Positions 1 to 10,520 are shown, counted from the first letter of the stretch. The stretch: DNA of 64,000 bases from AP-15 sp963790875 (GCA_963790875.1 CAWBQT010000008.1:496001-560000), one strand, 5' to 3'. A program made the numbers and translations. The notes: generated by a model from the letters alone, not told the origin.

Positions 1-101
1 GATGTCACTTCGAGCCGGTCGGCGAGCGCCGCAGCGGTCAGCGGACCGGAAGCGGTGCGCAAACTTTGGATGATGTCGAAGAGGCGGTCGGCGCGGCGCA
101 T
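1..101 (-). CDS. HTH transcriptional regulator, YafY/WYL type (N-terminus only)
   Basis: The gene runs off the left edge, so only the first 33 codons are visible, starting from ATG at 101. They begin MRRADRLFDIIQSLR and continue with a stretch rich in Ala and Leu that ends ADRLEVT. This is the usual opening of YafY-type regulators, where an HTH_11/DeoR-like winged helix is followed by a WYL domain. The WYL part lies outside the window and cannot be checked. The gene is divergent from the cupin-like gene at 182 with about 80 bp between them, so control of that neighbour is plausible but only inferred from position. Confidence 0.6.
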   Translation of the reverse strand, partial: MRRADRLFDIIQSLRTASGPLTAAALADRLEVT

Positions 102-181
102 CGATCGCGGTTTGCTCCTGACACAATGATGTCAGCATCGCCCGGCTAAGCTGCAATCGCAATGGTTGGAAGGTGGAATTC

Positions 182-595
182 ATGGCTTCGACCCATGTCG
201 ACATCGAGCGCGCCGAATGGATCTCGGGCACTGTATTTTGCGGGCCCTGCGCCGTCCATGAAGGCAGGGAGATCGTGCAGGTAAAGCGGTTGAGCGAGCG
301 GCGAGCGGAGGGCGGCGGCAGCGCCTGGCTCGTCAAGTTCATGCCGCCGCCGGGCAAGCTGATCAAGATCGTCGCGACGGCGATGTCGGACGAGCACGTC
401 TTCAACCTCGAAGGCGGCCGGGCGACGAAGTCGGGCGAGCCGGCGCGCGGATCCGGCGGCTACAGCCTGAACCCGAGAGGCCAGCCGCACAGCGCCTTGA
501 TCGGCAGCGAAACAATCGCCTATGTCGTCTATTCCGGCGAACTCGACCGCATCGAGTCGATGGAGGTGATCGACGCCGCGCCGCCCGCCTCGTGA
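182..595 (+). CDS. Small cupin-like protein
   Basis: A 137-residue protein. ATG at 182 is preferred because AAGGTGG lies a few bases upstream; a GTG at 173 is in frame. The sequence has alternating short beta-strand-like stretches, a central segment with PPPGKLIKI, and near residue 100 a segment with GQPHSALIGSETIAYVVYSGELD. That pattern is typical of a single-domain cupin, where such a segment forms the second conserved motif. The first motif's metal-binding histidines are not clear, so enzymatic activity is uncertain. It is divergent from a YafY-type regulator and sits 21 bp upstream of an EamA transporter in the same orientation, so the two may be co-transcribed. The family assignment is from fold-like pattern only. 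Confidence 0.5.
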   Translation: MASTHVDIERAEWISGTVFCGPCAVHEGREIVQVKRLSERRAEGGGSAWLVKFMPPPGKLIKIVATAMSDEHVFNLEGGRATKSGEPARGSGGYSLNPRGQPHSALIGSETIAYVVYSGELDRIESMEVIDAAPPAS

Positions 596-616
596 TCGCA
601 AGACGAACTCGGGGCG

Positions 617-1534
617 ATGCCTCGGCAAGCGCGCTCGGGCGATCCGGCGGGGACTGCGTGCGCTCTCGTCGCGGTATCGATCTGGGCCGGCTGGAGCGTC
701 ATGACTCGGCTCGCCGTCACGACCGGGTTGCCCGCATCGGACATTGCCGCCCTGCGCTTCGGGGTGGCGGGTCTCGTCTTGTTGCCGGTCGTCGCGCGGC
801 GAGGTCTGGCGCGCGACCGGCTTGGCTGGTTCGGGATCGCCGCGATCATTGCCGGGCTCGGCACGCCCTATGTGCTGGTGGCAGCCGCCGGGCTGCGCTT
901 TGCACCGGCCTCCGACCAGGGGGTGCTCGATCCGGGCTGCATGCCGCTCTTCGTCGCCGTGATCGCCGCGAGCGTTCTCGGCGAGAAATTCTCGACGCCC
1001 AGAAAGTCTGGCCTCGCGCTGATCCTGATCGGCGCCGTCGTCATCGTCGGCTGGCATGCCGCAAGCTCGGGCGCCGCCTGGCGCGGCTCGCGCAGTTTCG
1101 GGGATGCGTTCTTTCTCGCCGCCTCATTCTTGACAGCCGGCGGCACGGTGGTCATGCGGCAGGCGAAACTCGCTCCGTTGCACGCGGCCGCTCTCGTCTC
1201 CACCGGCTCGCTGGTGGTCTATTTGCCGATCTACCTCGCCTTGCCTGGAAGCCGCCTCGCGCAGGTCCCAATCGGCGAGCTTGCGCTTCAGGCGATGTTC
1301 CAGGGCGTACTCGTGACCGTTGTGGCGCTCGTCTTGTACGGCCGCGCGGTCGTCGCTCTCGGCGCTTCGCGCGGCGCGGCCTTCGGCGCGTTGGTGCCGG
1401 CATTGTCGGCGCTGTTTGCGATACCGCTCCTCTGGGAATGGCCAAACAAGACGGATTGGACCGGCATCGTCCTGATCTCGGCAGGCGTCTATCTGGCGAG
1501 CGGCGGGCCGCTGACGATCGAGGAGCGTCCATAG
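617..1534 (+). CDS. EamA/DMT-family permease
   Basis: A 305-residue polytopic membrane protein with roughly ten hydrophobic helices arranged as two EamA repeats, about residues 10-135 and 155-300. Typical DMT features are ALRFGVAGLVLL near the end of the second helix, an EKFS motif near residue 120 closing the first repeat, and an equivalent WEWPNKTDWTG motif near the end of the second. EamA proteins export metabolites or amino acids, but the substrate cannot be deduced here. The 3' third of this gene (from 1245) is part of the ~1.14-kb direct repeat. A truncated, frameshifted copy of that third lies at 10232-10520. This copy is the only full-length one. Confidence 0.85.
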   Translation: MPRQARSGDPAGTACALVAVSIWAGWSVMTRLAVTTGLPASDIAALRFGVAGLVLLPVVARRGLARDRLGWFGIAAIIAGLGTPYVLVAAAGLRFAPASDQGVLDPGCMPLFVAVIAASVLGEKFSTPRKSGLALILIGAVVIVGWHAASSGAAWRGSRSFGDAFFLAASFLTAGGTVVMRQAKLAPLHAAALVSTGSLVVYLPIYLALPGSRLAQVPIGELALQAMFQGVLVTVVALVLYGRAVVALGASRGAAFGALVPALSALFAIPLLWEWPNKTDWTGIVLISAGVYLASGGPLTIEERP

Positions 1535-1602
1535 CTGCAGGCGCCGTCGAATCGCGGGTCGTCGACGCCTGTTGAGGCCGCATCTATAAGCCTTGGGCTT
1601 CT

Positions 1603-2193
1603 GTGGCAGCTACTCGCCGGAAATTGCCTGTGATCGGCCATTACCAGAGATTGACCCGGATCTTGCGAGCAGCACCACGGCTGATGCAGGTGCTGCGAAC
1701 CGCGCGCACCCTCGACCTGCCCGATTGGCTGGTGTTTTCGGGCGCGGTCTACCAGACGGCATTAAACGACCTGACCGGGCGCCAGCCCGATCACGGGATC
1801 AGGGATTACGACCTCGCCTATTTCGACGGCTCCGACCTCTCCTACGGGGCCGAAGACCTGGTGATTCGGCGCGTCGCGAGCGCTTTCGAGGAGCCGCTGA
1901 AGAGCATGGTCGAGGTTCGCAACCAGGCGCGCGTGCATTTGTGGTTCGAGGCCAAATTCGGCGAGTCGTATACACCCCTCCACCGCACCGCCGAGGCGCT
2001 CCGGCGCTTCACGTCGCCGACTTTCGCGGTCGGCGTCCGCCTCGAAGCCGATGACCGGCTGCACATCGAGGCGCCTTTCGGCCTCGACGACCTGTTCGGG
2101 TTGCGCCTCCGGCGCAATCCACATCGCCCGACGCGCCACTTTGACCGGGCCGCCGCCGCTGTCCGCTGCCGCTGGCCCGAACTCCTGGTGTAG
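1603..2193 (+). CDS. Nucleotidyltransferase family protein (COG3575-like), copy 1
   Basis: A 196-residue protein starting at GTG 1603. It has the pattern of bacterial nucleotidyltransferase-like proteins of the DUF925/COG3575 type. A helical N-terminus is followed by LPDWLVFSGAVYQTALN, which corresponds to the conserved 'uGaxxNxvW' segment. Next comes GIRDYDLAYFDGSDLSYGAED, where D-Y-D and the following acidic residues match the family's conserved acidic motif. The biochemical substrate of this family is not known to me. A second copy at 10589 differs by one residue that I noticed (Gly to Glu in the SYGAED/SYEAED segment). It lies between the EamA gene and the aldo/keto reductase fragment, in the middle of the direct repeat. 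Confidence 0.8.
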   Translation: MAATRRKLPVIGHYQRLTRILRAAPRLMQVLRTARTLDLPDWLVFSGAVYQTALNDLTGRQPDHGIRDYDLAYFDGSDLSYGAEDLVIRRVASAFEEPLKSMVEVRNQARVHLWFEAKFGESYTPLHRTAEALRRFTSPTFAVGVRLEADDRLHIEAPFGLDDLFGLRLRRNPHRPTRHFDRAAAAVRCRWPELLV

Positions 2194-2252
2194 GGCGAAC
2201 CGCCGGTTTCGCCGACAATAGAGGCCAAACCGGCAGGCGGACAGGTTTTTGC

Positions 2253-2386
2253 TCAGTGCGGAACGAGGCCGGGCATGTAGGTCGGCGGGTCGAGGCCGAT
2301 GCCGACGAGATGGCCGAAATGCTTGGCGAGAATGCGGCGGTCGGTCTCCGGCAAGGGCGGCTTCAGGATTGAGGCGATGTTCGACC
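2253..2386 (-). pseudogene. 3' fragment of aldo/keto reductase gene
   Basis: The minus strand encodes the last ~44 residues of the aldo/keto reductase found complete at 11238-12218, ending PPTYMPGLVPH in place of PPTYMPGLVPR. Similarity stops abruptly near 2386, after the residues NIASILKPPLPE. Upstream of that the reading frame runs into the unrelated 3' flank of the RHS gene. This is therefore a truncated duplicate created at the right end of repeat copy 1, not an independent gene. It has accumulated several substitutions relative to the intact copy. Confidence 0.9.
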
Positions 2387-2419
2387 CTCTTTTTAACGCC
2401 GCCGCAATCCGGATGCTGG

Positions 2420-5400
2420 TCATAATAGTGGTATTATTCCTGTATAGCTGCCGCCGACAGCGCCGGAAGCGCCCGCTCCAGGTCCGGGAATAACGCTGCC
2501 TCCATAGTAGTGCTGTCCGTTCGAGTAATTTCCAATTTGACCATTTACATTCACTGGGCCGACTCGAACGTTGACATTTCCGGAGAGCCCGTTGAGGTCG
2601 TTGATCGTGCGCGCATTGGTAACATCGAGGATGGGACCTCCTCCACCGCTTGCGCCGGCGCCAACGCCGAGACCAAATGTCCAAAAGAACCCAACATGAC
2701 CGCAAGTATCCCATACTATTCCGACGCCGCCCCATCCGCTAATCCCGAATGGTCCTATAACGGGGACGGCGCCGCTCCCGCCGATGCCGAGCTGGAGCGT
2801 CCACAAGCCGACCGGATCGACGTTATCTACCGGGTCGTCATTTGAATAAGCGTAGAGATTGCTGCGGATCGTGTAGGGTATGGTGCCGGCGGCAGGCATA
2901 GTTGCCCCGCCCGGTGCCAGCCCCGAATTCATCACCGGTTGGCTGAAGCCGGACGCCTGCGTTCCGCTCAACTCCCCAAGCGGGTCGTGGGTGAGCCAGC
3001 GGGCGACGCGCGGGTCGTAGGCGCGGTATTGAGTTAAGCCGAGTCCGCCCTCGGCGCTGCCGTTGCCGGGGTAGAACGTGCCGGCGTAGCGGAAATCGGT
3101 CAGCGGCACTCCTGACGGCGTCGCAATCGGGTTGCCATAGGGGTCGTAATCATATTCCCGTCCGGGCGCCGACACGGTCGCACTGATGACGTCCATGTCG
3201 CGCACCGAGCCGAGCTGGTCGGGGCCGTAGAAGAGCTTCTCCGCCTGCGGTGCCACGACCTCGCCTTCGCCGTAATAGAGCCGGGTGACGCTGCTGGCGC
3301 CGTTGCGCGACTGGCAGGGCCGCGGGCCGCACCAGACGTAGTCGGTCGTCGTCGTCCTGCCGTCTTGCGTCGTCGCCATTGTGACGCGCCGGTCGAGCCC
3401 GTCATAGGCAAAGCCGCTGCGGACGCCGCCCTGCGTCACGCCGATTAGCCGGTGCTGGGCGTCCCAGGCATAGCGGCGCACTCCGTCCGAGACGAGTTCG
3501 CCGTCGGCGTCGTAGACATAGCCGGCATTGGCCAATTCGTTGACCTTGTTATAGATCAGGGTCGTCGAGCCGGATTTGACGATGTTGCCGACCGGGTCGA
3601 GGGCATAGGCGTATTGCCCACCCGGTGATTCATCGGCCCTCGTCAGCCAGTTGTCGGCGTCGTAGCCGAGGCTCCAGCGACGCAGCAGCTTTCCCGATCT
3701 CTGCTCGGCGATCGCGGTGATCAAATTGTCCGGCGTCGTCGTGTAGTCGAATTCACGGCCGAAGCTGTTGACGATGCTCTTCAGGCGCCGGTCACCCTCG
3801 TTGTCGAGATAGGACCAGGCGGTCGCGATCTTGCCGCCGGCAAGGCTGCGGCTGGTCACTTGCCCGGTCTCGCCGAGATAGCCGAACGCGAATTTGCCGA
3901 GCGCATCGTCATGGGCGACGAGTTCGGCCGATCCGATCGTATTGGAAACTCTCGGGACTGGCGCCGCCGACAGTGCGGCCGACGATGCGCCCGAGCTTGT
4001 CATAGCCGTAGGCGATCGCGCCATTCGGCAGCGGCCCGGCCTCTTTCGCGAGGCGCAGTGCGCCAAGAGAGCCAACCGGCTTATAGCTGTAATTCGTCGT
4101 GCCGCTGCCGTCGGTCATCGCCGTCAGGCGCGGGAAGAATTGGTCATAGGTGAAGCCGGCGGCGGGGGTCGGGTTCAGCGCGTCGAGGTAGGTGATGCCG
4201 GCCGGCCGGTCGTCGAGCGCGTAGGCGTAATTCGTCACCTGGCCGAGCGCATCGGTCGTCGCTGCGAGCCGGCTCGTCGCGTTCTCGTATTGGTAGGTCG
4301 TCGCAGTGCCGTCGGCATAGATCTTGGCGACCGGCCGGCTTTCGATGTCGATGTCCCAGCTCGTCCCATGGCCGTTGGCGTCGGTAAGGCTTTTGAGCGC
4401 GCCGTCCTCGTAATAGGCGTATTTTGTCACCTGGCCGAGCGGGTCGGTGACCGAGACGAGGCGCCGGTCCGCATCGTGGGCATAGCGCCAGAGATGGCCC
4501 TGGCGGTCCTTGTAGGACGCGAGGTCGAGGCGGTCGTAAGTGTATTCCTCGGTCGTGCCGTCGAGATAGGTCGCCCGCGTCACGCGGTTGGCGGCATCAT
4601 AGTCATAGGCGACGGTCCAGCCTTGTGAATCGGTGTAGGTCTTGACCCGGTCGAACGCATCATAGGTGAAGCTCGCCGCTACTTTGCCGTCGGCATTGAT
4701 GATCGTTGTCAGATCGCCGGTGGAGTTATAGACATATTTCGTCTCTTCGCCGAGCGGGTCAGTCAGCGAGGCCAGCTGCCCGGCGGCATTGTAGGCGTAA
4801 CGGGTGGTCTGTCGGGCGGCGTCGGTATAGCTGAGTGGCTCGTGCCGATCACTGTACGTAAAGCTGGCAATCGTTTCAGCTCCGCCCGACGTCGTCTGCA
4901 CCGCCGAATCGACGTCAATCCCGTTGGTTGCGTAAACGAGTGAGGTCTGCCGGCCGACCGGGTCGATCAGTTCGGTCGGATTGCCCGCGCTGTTGTAGTC
5001 TATTTGCGTCAGCTGCGTCTGGCCGTTGTCGAGCACCCGGCCGATCGCGTTCGGCAGATCGTAGCTCCCCGAGATGAGTGCGCCGCCCACCTGCCCCGGA
5101 TAGGTAAACCAGACGCGGTTCTCGAGCGGCTCCTTGCGGCTTTCGATCGTGTCCCATTCGAGGCCGCTGTTATTCGCGTCGTGGGTGAAGTGCAGGATCC
5201 GAGCGTCGTTGTAGTTGCAGTTGCCGGATGGAATGCAACCGGCGATCGCATACTGGTGCTTGTTCCAGTGAAAACTGTCGCGGAACTGCAGAAACCCGTT
5301 GGCGAGAGCGGTCATGCCCTGCGGCACGTCAAAGGCCGGCTCACTGCCCGGCACCGGCGCCGGCTGCAAGGTCTCCTCGCGCTCGCCAAAACCGAGCGGA

Positions 5401-7292
5401 TCGACTATGTTCAGAAAGCGGCGGTTGCCGCTGCCGCCATAGGCAAAATGCGTGGTGCCGTAGGGCGTTGTCAGCGCATCGATCAAGGACGACGCATCGT
5501 AGGTAAAGCGCGAGGTCAGGCCCAGGACGTCGGTGATCGAGGCGAGCCGGCCGGCGCTGTCATAGCTCAGACCGGCGTGGCGGCCGAACGGGTCGGTGAT
5601 CCTGCTGATCAAAAGCGGCGCGCCCGGCAGCCCGTAAGTGAAAGCGGTCCTGCGCCCGGCCGCGTCGGTCAGCGAGGCGAGCCGAACCTGTCCGTCGATC
5701 TTGTCGTAATCGAGCGTCACCTTGTTGCCTTGCGGGTCGACGACCTCGGTCAGGAAGATATTGCGCGGGAACACGGCGCTGCCGTCCGATTGCCGATAGA
5801 TCTCGATGCTCCCGTCACGGTGACGCGCGGTGTAGACGACCGGGCTGGTTGATATCAGTTGCAACATGGTGCCGTCGTCTTCCTGCGCCGCGAAGCTCCG
5901 TGTCGCGGTGTCGAAGCCGGTGTATGAATAGAGCGTGCCGTCGCGAAGGTAGCGCGTCACGCTCGCTCCCGCCGCTGCCGGATCGTCTTCAACATAGCTC
6001 AGCCAGTTGATCGACCATTTCTGGCTGACGTTGAAAAAATTCGAATTCGCCGGCTGGCTCTCGTCGCGTTGGTCGTAGCTGAGCCGCACCATCGCCGAGG
6101 GTCCTTTTGGCGGCATATAGCCAACCGGCATGTCGATCAGGTCGAGGCTGACATCGTGCTCGTTGATGCCATAGCCGCACATGCCGGCGCAGGTGCAGTT
6201 GGGGCAAGGGTTCTTGTTTTTGGGGTTGCTTCCCATGTCGGCGGTTTCACCGGCGCCCCAAACCCGCCCGGCTTCCGCGACGCCGACCGCGCGCCACCCG
6301 CCGGCCTGGACGGCACCGGTCGGCGCGAGAAAATAACCACTCGCCTCGGTGTCGAGCGCGACCCGCGTCACCCAGCGCTCCTGATGACCGAGGCTCGGGT
6401 CGGCAACCTCGAAGCGGCCGTTTCTTTCGGTGAGGAGCGCCGCGAAATGCCCGACCCGCCAATGCACGATCGACGGCACCGGCACCTTCTCGCCGGGTTT
6501 GCGGAATAACGGCACCAGCGCAACATTCGCGCGTTTTGCCAACGCCGCGACCTCGGCGAGGCTGGTGCCCTTGGAACCGTCGTTCCGCGCCCAGTTGAGG
6601 AAATTCACGCGCCCCGGATCCACGCGCTGGGCCAGCAGCAGCATCTTCAACGCCAGCGGCCCGCACAGATAAAGATGCCTCGGGTCGGTATTCATGACCC
6701 ACAAGGTTTGCCGGGCATATTGCAGCATTTCGGTGGCCGGGCCGCTGACCGGCCGCTCGCCGACCTCGTCGAGCAAGGCCACAAGTTTCTGGCGATGGCC
6801 GAGCGCGGCTTCGAGGCTCAGCAATTCGCCGACGGCGCGGTCGACGAGCGCCTTGGCGCGCGGCTCCGTCGCGTCCCTGCCTTCGCGCCAGGCCGTCTCC
6901 CAGGCGGCGAGCGCGCGCGTGACATAGCCGTAATGCAGATAGACGATCCCGAGATTGGCCGACAGCGCGACCCGCCACGCCGAATGCGGGTGGCGGGCGA
7001 GAAACCCGGTCAGTGCCGAGAAATCGTCGGCATCGGTGCGCGACTGATAGCGGTCGACGGCCGCCAACAGCGCCGCGTCCTCGGACGACGCCGTCGGTCC
7101 GGTCGCAACCAGCGGCTCGGGCAGATGCGCCGCGGCGAGCCCGGCGGCGATCCGCGCCGAGGGCGCGTCCGGTCCGGACACGGCCGCAGCCGAGACAGTG
7201 AACGCCGGCAGCCGATAGCAGCACCGCCGCCAGCCCAAATACGCGGCACAGCGCCCGGATGTGCGGTCTCCCCGGCCGACCGGGCCATTCAA
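2420..7292 (-). CDS. RHS/YD-repeat protein with N-terminal C39-like peptidase domain (one frameshift)
   Basis: Two overlapping minus-strand reading frames (7292 to 3909, and to 2420) form one ~1,623-residue protein if one extra A near 3935 is removed; this gives the expected YDRIGRLVAHDD. Residues 75-190 look like TPR-type helices. Residues 205-320 resemble a C39 peptidase, with CGP at Cys210, VGHFAAL at His282 and VADPSLG at Asp298. A Cys-rich linker (360-372) leads to the RHS entry segment (PVGYMPPKGPSAMVRLSYDQR). About 25 YD repeats follow (e.g. TKYAYYEDGALKSLTD). The core ends with the hallmark DPRVARWLTHDPLGE and YAYSNDDPVDNVDPVGLW. The last ~125 residues are Gly-rich and hydrophobic, with no toxin motif I recognise. 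No immunity-like gene follows. A signal peptide may lie in another frame from 7308. It sits inside the repeat-flanked cargo. Confidence 0.85.
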
Positions 7293-7374
7293 GGTGCGGT
7301 TTTGCCACGTTTTTTTCCTTCGCGAGAAGTTCGATCTCGAGCGCCGTGCTCGCTGTGAGAATCGGTAATGTCGC

Positions 7375-9691
7375 TCAGCGGGCAGACGCGAGCAGAGTTG
7401 CGTGCGCCGGCACGCCGAAAATCGCCGTGCCGCCGGCCACGTCCGCGGAGGCTTTGAAATCGGCGGTCTTATAGTCGCCGAACATCGTCAGCCGGGTGGT
7501 ATGGGTGCCGTCGGTCACCGTCAGCACCCCCTCCTTCGTCGTGCCGCGGTAGACAAGGCGGAAGGACGTGCCGCTGAAATTGATGTCGCGCAAGTCGATC
7601 TCGTCGGTGTCGCTGCCGCCGAAGCTGCGGATCGCGGCGGCGAAACCTTGGCTGTCCTCCAGCAGTAATTCGCCGCCCTTGGTCGTCGCGAAGTCGACGC
7701 TCGCACCGGAGGCGACGGCGGCGTCGAATTGCAATACGGCGCCGGGCTCGATCGGGTAGCTGCCGCTGCCGGCGACCGCGGTCTGGAACTCGAGCGTGCC
7801 GCTGCCGGCGAGGACGTTTCCGTCGTTTATGAAATTCACCTGGATGAAGCTGTCCCCGGTGCCGCTCGCCTTCTCGACCGTGGCGCCCGCCTCGTTAACG
7901 AAGCGCGAAATCGTCGTCGACGGCGATCCGGCCGCGATCTCGATGACGCTGTTGTTGAGCAGATCGTAGACGCCACCCTTCTCGTTGGTGAATTGGGCGG
8001 CGGCAAAGCTGGCGTCACCGATCGTTAAATTGCCCTCGGTACCCAGCGCGTCGACGGTCCCGGAATTCTGCCAATCGACCGCGCCGCCGAGGGTGAAGCC
8101 GTTGATGCTGGTGCTGCTGCCACGCGCGGTGACGAGCGTGCCGGAGCCGTTGATCGTCGCGCTCAGCGTGTCGGTGCCGGAGAGGGTCAGGGTGAAGCCC
8201 CCGGGATCGAGCACCGCCCCGGCCTCCAGCGAGAAAGCCCCGGCATAGCTCAGATCCTCGCCCAGCGTGACGAAAAGGTTCCCGCCGGAAATGCTGAACC
8301 CCCTGGCAGCGATCTTCGCCCCGGGGGCGATCAAATCGAAGCAGCCGACACCGTTGCTCCCCAGGGCAAACTCGCCGGGGCCCGAGATCGTACCGGCAAA
8401 GCTGTTGGTGATCCCCGTGAACTCGAAGCGTTCCGGTCTCGACGACGATCGCGGCGCCGTTTTTTTCGGCCATGTCGACAGCGACATTGCTAATGCCGCC
8501 GCCGCCGGTCTTCTCCATGACGGAGCCGGCAAAATCGACAAAGCTCGAATCGAGAGCCGCACCCGAAGCGATCTCGACATTGGCCGCGAGTTCGAATTTC
8601 CCGCCCTTCAGATTGTCAAAGGTCGCCGCATTGAAAGTCGTGTCGCCGAGCGTCAGCAGATTGACCAGACCGACCGTCCCCGAATTCTGCCAGTCGACTG
8701 CGCCGCCGAGCGTCGATGAACTCACATCGGTGCTGCTGCCCTTCCCGGTGACGAGCGTACCGCCCCCGTCGATCTTGGCGGCGACGAAGGTGCTGGTGCC
8801 GGAGAGCGAGAAAGTCTGCCCATCGAGATCGAGAACGGCCGCGCTTTCGAGAGTGAAGTCGCGGGCGTAGCTCAGATTTCCACCGAGCGTGACGCTGGTG
8901 TTGAGATTGATAATCGTGAAACTCGCCGCGGTGATCGTCGTGCCGGCGCCGATTCGGTCGTCGCCGCCGGCGATCTCGAATTGGCCGGCCCCGGAGACGG
9001 AGCCCGCGAAGCTGTTGTCGGCGCCGCCGAAGGCAATGGTCCCGGTCTCGACGACGATCGCGCCGCGGTCGGTCAGGTTGACGGCGATCGTGCTGATGCC
9101 GTCGCCGCCGGTCTTCTCCAACCTGGCGCCGGCGGCATTGGCGAAGCTAGCGGTCAGCGCACCCTCGGAGATCCCGAAATCGCCGCCGATGTCGAAAACA
9201 GCGCCCTTCTCGTTGACGATCGTCGCGTCGATGCCGGTGTCGTCGCCGACCGTGATCTGGCCGGTCTCGTTCGTCGTCCTCGCATTGTCGAGCGCGGTCG
9301 ACCCGCCGAGGAGGTAGCCGGAAAGAGAGATCGCGCCATCGATGCTGAAGGCTGTCTTCCCCTCGGCGCTGCCGCCGGTGAGCGTGCCGGTGCCGGTGAT
9401 CGCGACCGTGCCGCCGGCGGTCAGGACGCCGCCGCTTTGCGCAAAGCCGTCGGCAAAGCTCGCCGTCTTTGTGATCGTCAGAACAGCGCCGGTCATGTCG
9501 AAGACGTCGTCGCGGACCGTCAGCGAATTGACCGTAAAATCGTCGCTGCCGCCGTAGGTGACGGTCAACACCGCGGTGGTGCCGATGACGACGTTATTGT
9601 TGCTGTCGGGAAGGCCGGCGCTCCAATTGGCGGCGCTGGCGCCCCAATCTGCACCGGTGGCGCCAACCCACTTATCGGTCGTGAACGCCAT
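7375..9691 (-). CDS. Beta-strand-repeat surface/secreted protein (one frameshift)
   Basis: Two overlapping minus-strand frames join near 8430 into about 771 residues. ATG 9691 is preferred, with AAGGA seven bases upstream. The protein begins MAFTTDKWVGATGADWGA and has no N-terminal signal peptide. It is built of ~180-residue modules that repeat the phrases LGGAVDWQNSGTV, AIVVETGT, NSFAGSVSGAGQF, SFTI..N and SGT.T...I.GSGTLVT.GSST. The C-terminus (DEIDLRDINFSG, EGVLTVTDGTHTTRLTMFGDY, GGTAIFG) resembles the closing domain of beta-strand-repeat proteins often exported by type I secretion. No autotransporter barrel is present. A surface or adhesion role is inferred from this architecture. The upstream 80 bp is AT-rich. 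It is co-oriented with the RHS gene 82 bp downstream. Confidence 0.75.
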
Positions 9692-9830
9692 CCCAATGTC
9701 CTTCCGCCGCCCGGTAAAAGTCGCGCAAACCGCCACACTCAATTGTTAACGCGAGCACGGCGCAGATACATTTTGCTACAACTTTACTAAAGTTTTAGCT
9801 GAATACGTCCTTATGTCAAGCCACAGTTGA

Positions 9831-10231
9831 TCAAGACCTGACCAGCTTATCTAGCCGCGCCTCTGCCCCCTTCCCAACTGGCAGATTTAAATTCAAGTCG
9901 CCAGCTCGTCGGAGCTTCTGTGCCAACAACCAGGCGGTCTTGTACGTGATGCCGAGCTGAGACTCGAACTGGACTTCCGACATGCCGTTCGAGTGCGTTG
10001 CCATGAGGTGCGCGGCCATGAGGTGCGCGGCCCGGAGCCACACCGTCACCGGTAACTTGGAGCGGTGCATCGCCGTCCCGGCCGTGATCGACGTTTGGCG
10101 ACCGCAGTCGAGGCATTCGTGGGTGTGCGCCCGGCTCTTCAGCAACGCTGCGCGTCCGCCGCGACAAGCGGGGCAGACAAACCCCTGCAGCCAACGCCGC
10201 TCGAACAAGAACGCCGCGCAGCTCGTGTCGT
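9831..10231 (-). pseudogene. IS1595-family transposase fragment
   Basis: The minus strand reads as the N-terminal part of an IS1595/ISXO2-type transposase. It has a zinc ribbon (GFVCPACRGG and ECLDCGRQTS) followed by ITAGTAMHRSKLPVTVWL and a helical segment ending TYKTAWLLAQKLRRA. The DDE catalytic region that should follow is missing; the frame continues with unrelated sequence to a stop at 9831. At the other end the frame stays open without a Met up to exactly 10231, where repeat copy 2 begins. A short tandem duplication inside it (AAHLMAAHLMA) supports decay. It is a non-functional remnant marking the right edge of the cargo. Confidence 0.8.
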
Positions 10232-10520
10232 CTGGAAGCCGCCTCGCGCAGGTCCCAATCGGCGAGCTCGCGCTTCAGGCGATGTTCCAGGGCGTCCTCG
10301 TGACCATTGGGCGCTCGTCTTGTACGGCCGGGCGGTCGTCGCTCTCGGCGCGTCGCGCGGCGCCGCCTTTGGCGCGTTGGTGCCGGCATTGTCGGCGCTG
10401 TTTGCGATACCGCTCCTCGGGGAATGGCCAAACAAGACGGACTGGACCGGCATCGTCCTGATCGCGGCAGGCGTCTATCTGGCGAGCGGCGGGCCGTTGC
10501 CGATCGAGGAGCGTCCATAG
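10232..10520 (+). pseudogene. 3' fragment of EamA permease gene, frameshifted
   Basis: Duplicate of the last third of the EamA gene (1245-1534), starting directly at the IS1595 remnant. Relative to the intact copy it lacks one base (ACCATTGGGCGC versus ACCGTTGTGGCGC), which breaks the frame. It also carries several substitutions near the end (LGEWPNKTDW for LWEWPNKTDW, GGPLPIEERP for GGPLTIEERP). It has no start region and cannot be functional. It forms the left arm of repeat copy 2. Confidence 0.9.

Larger units (their letters stand above)
1245..2386 (+). repeat. Direct repeat copy 1 (about 1.14 kb)
   Basis: This segment holds the 3' third of the EamA gene, the whole nucleotidyltransferase gene and the last ~134 bp of an aldo/keto reductase gene. 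It recurs in the same orientation at 10232-11371, offset by 8985-8987 bp. I matched the two by eye. The match begins at CTGGAAGCC (1245 and 10232) and breaks off just after GGCGATGTT near 2386 and 11371. Identity is near complete in the nucleotidyltransferase core and visibly lower in both arms. The left copy is joined to an intact EamA gene and the right copy to an intact aldo/keto reductase gene. Confidence 0.95.
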
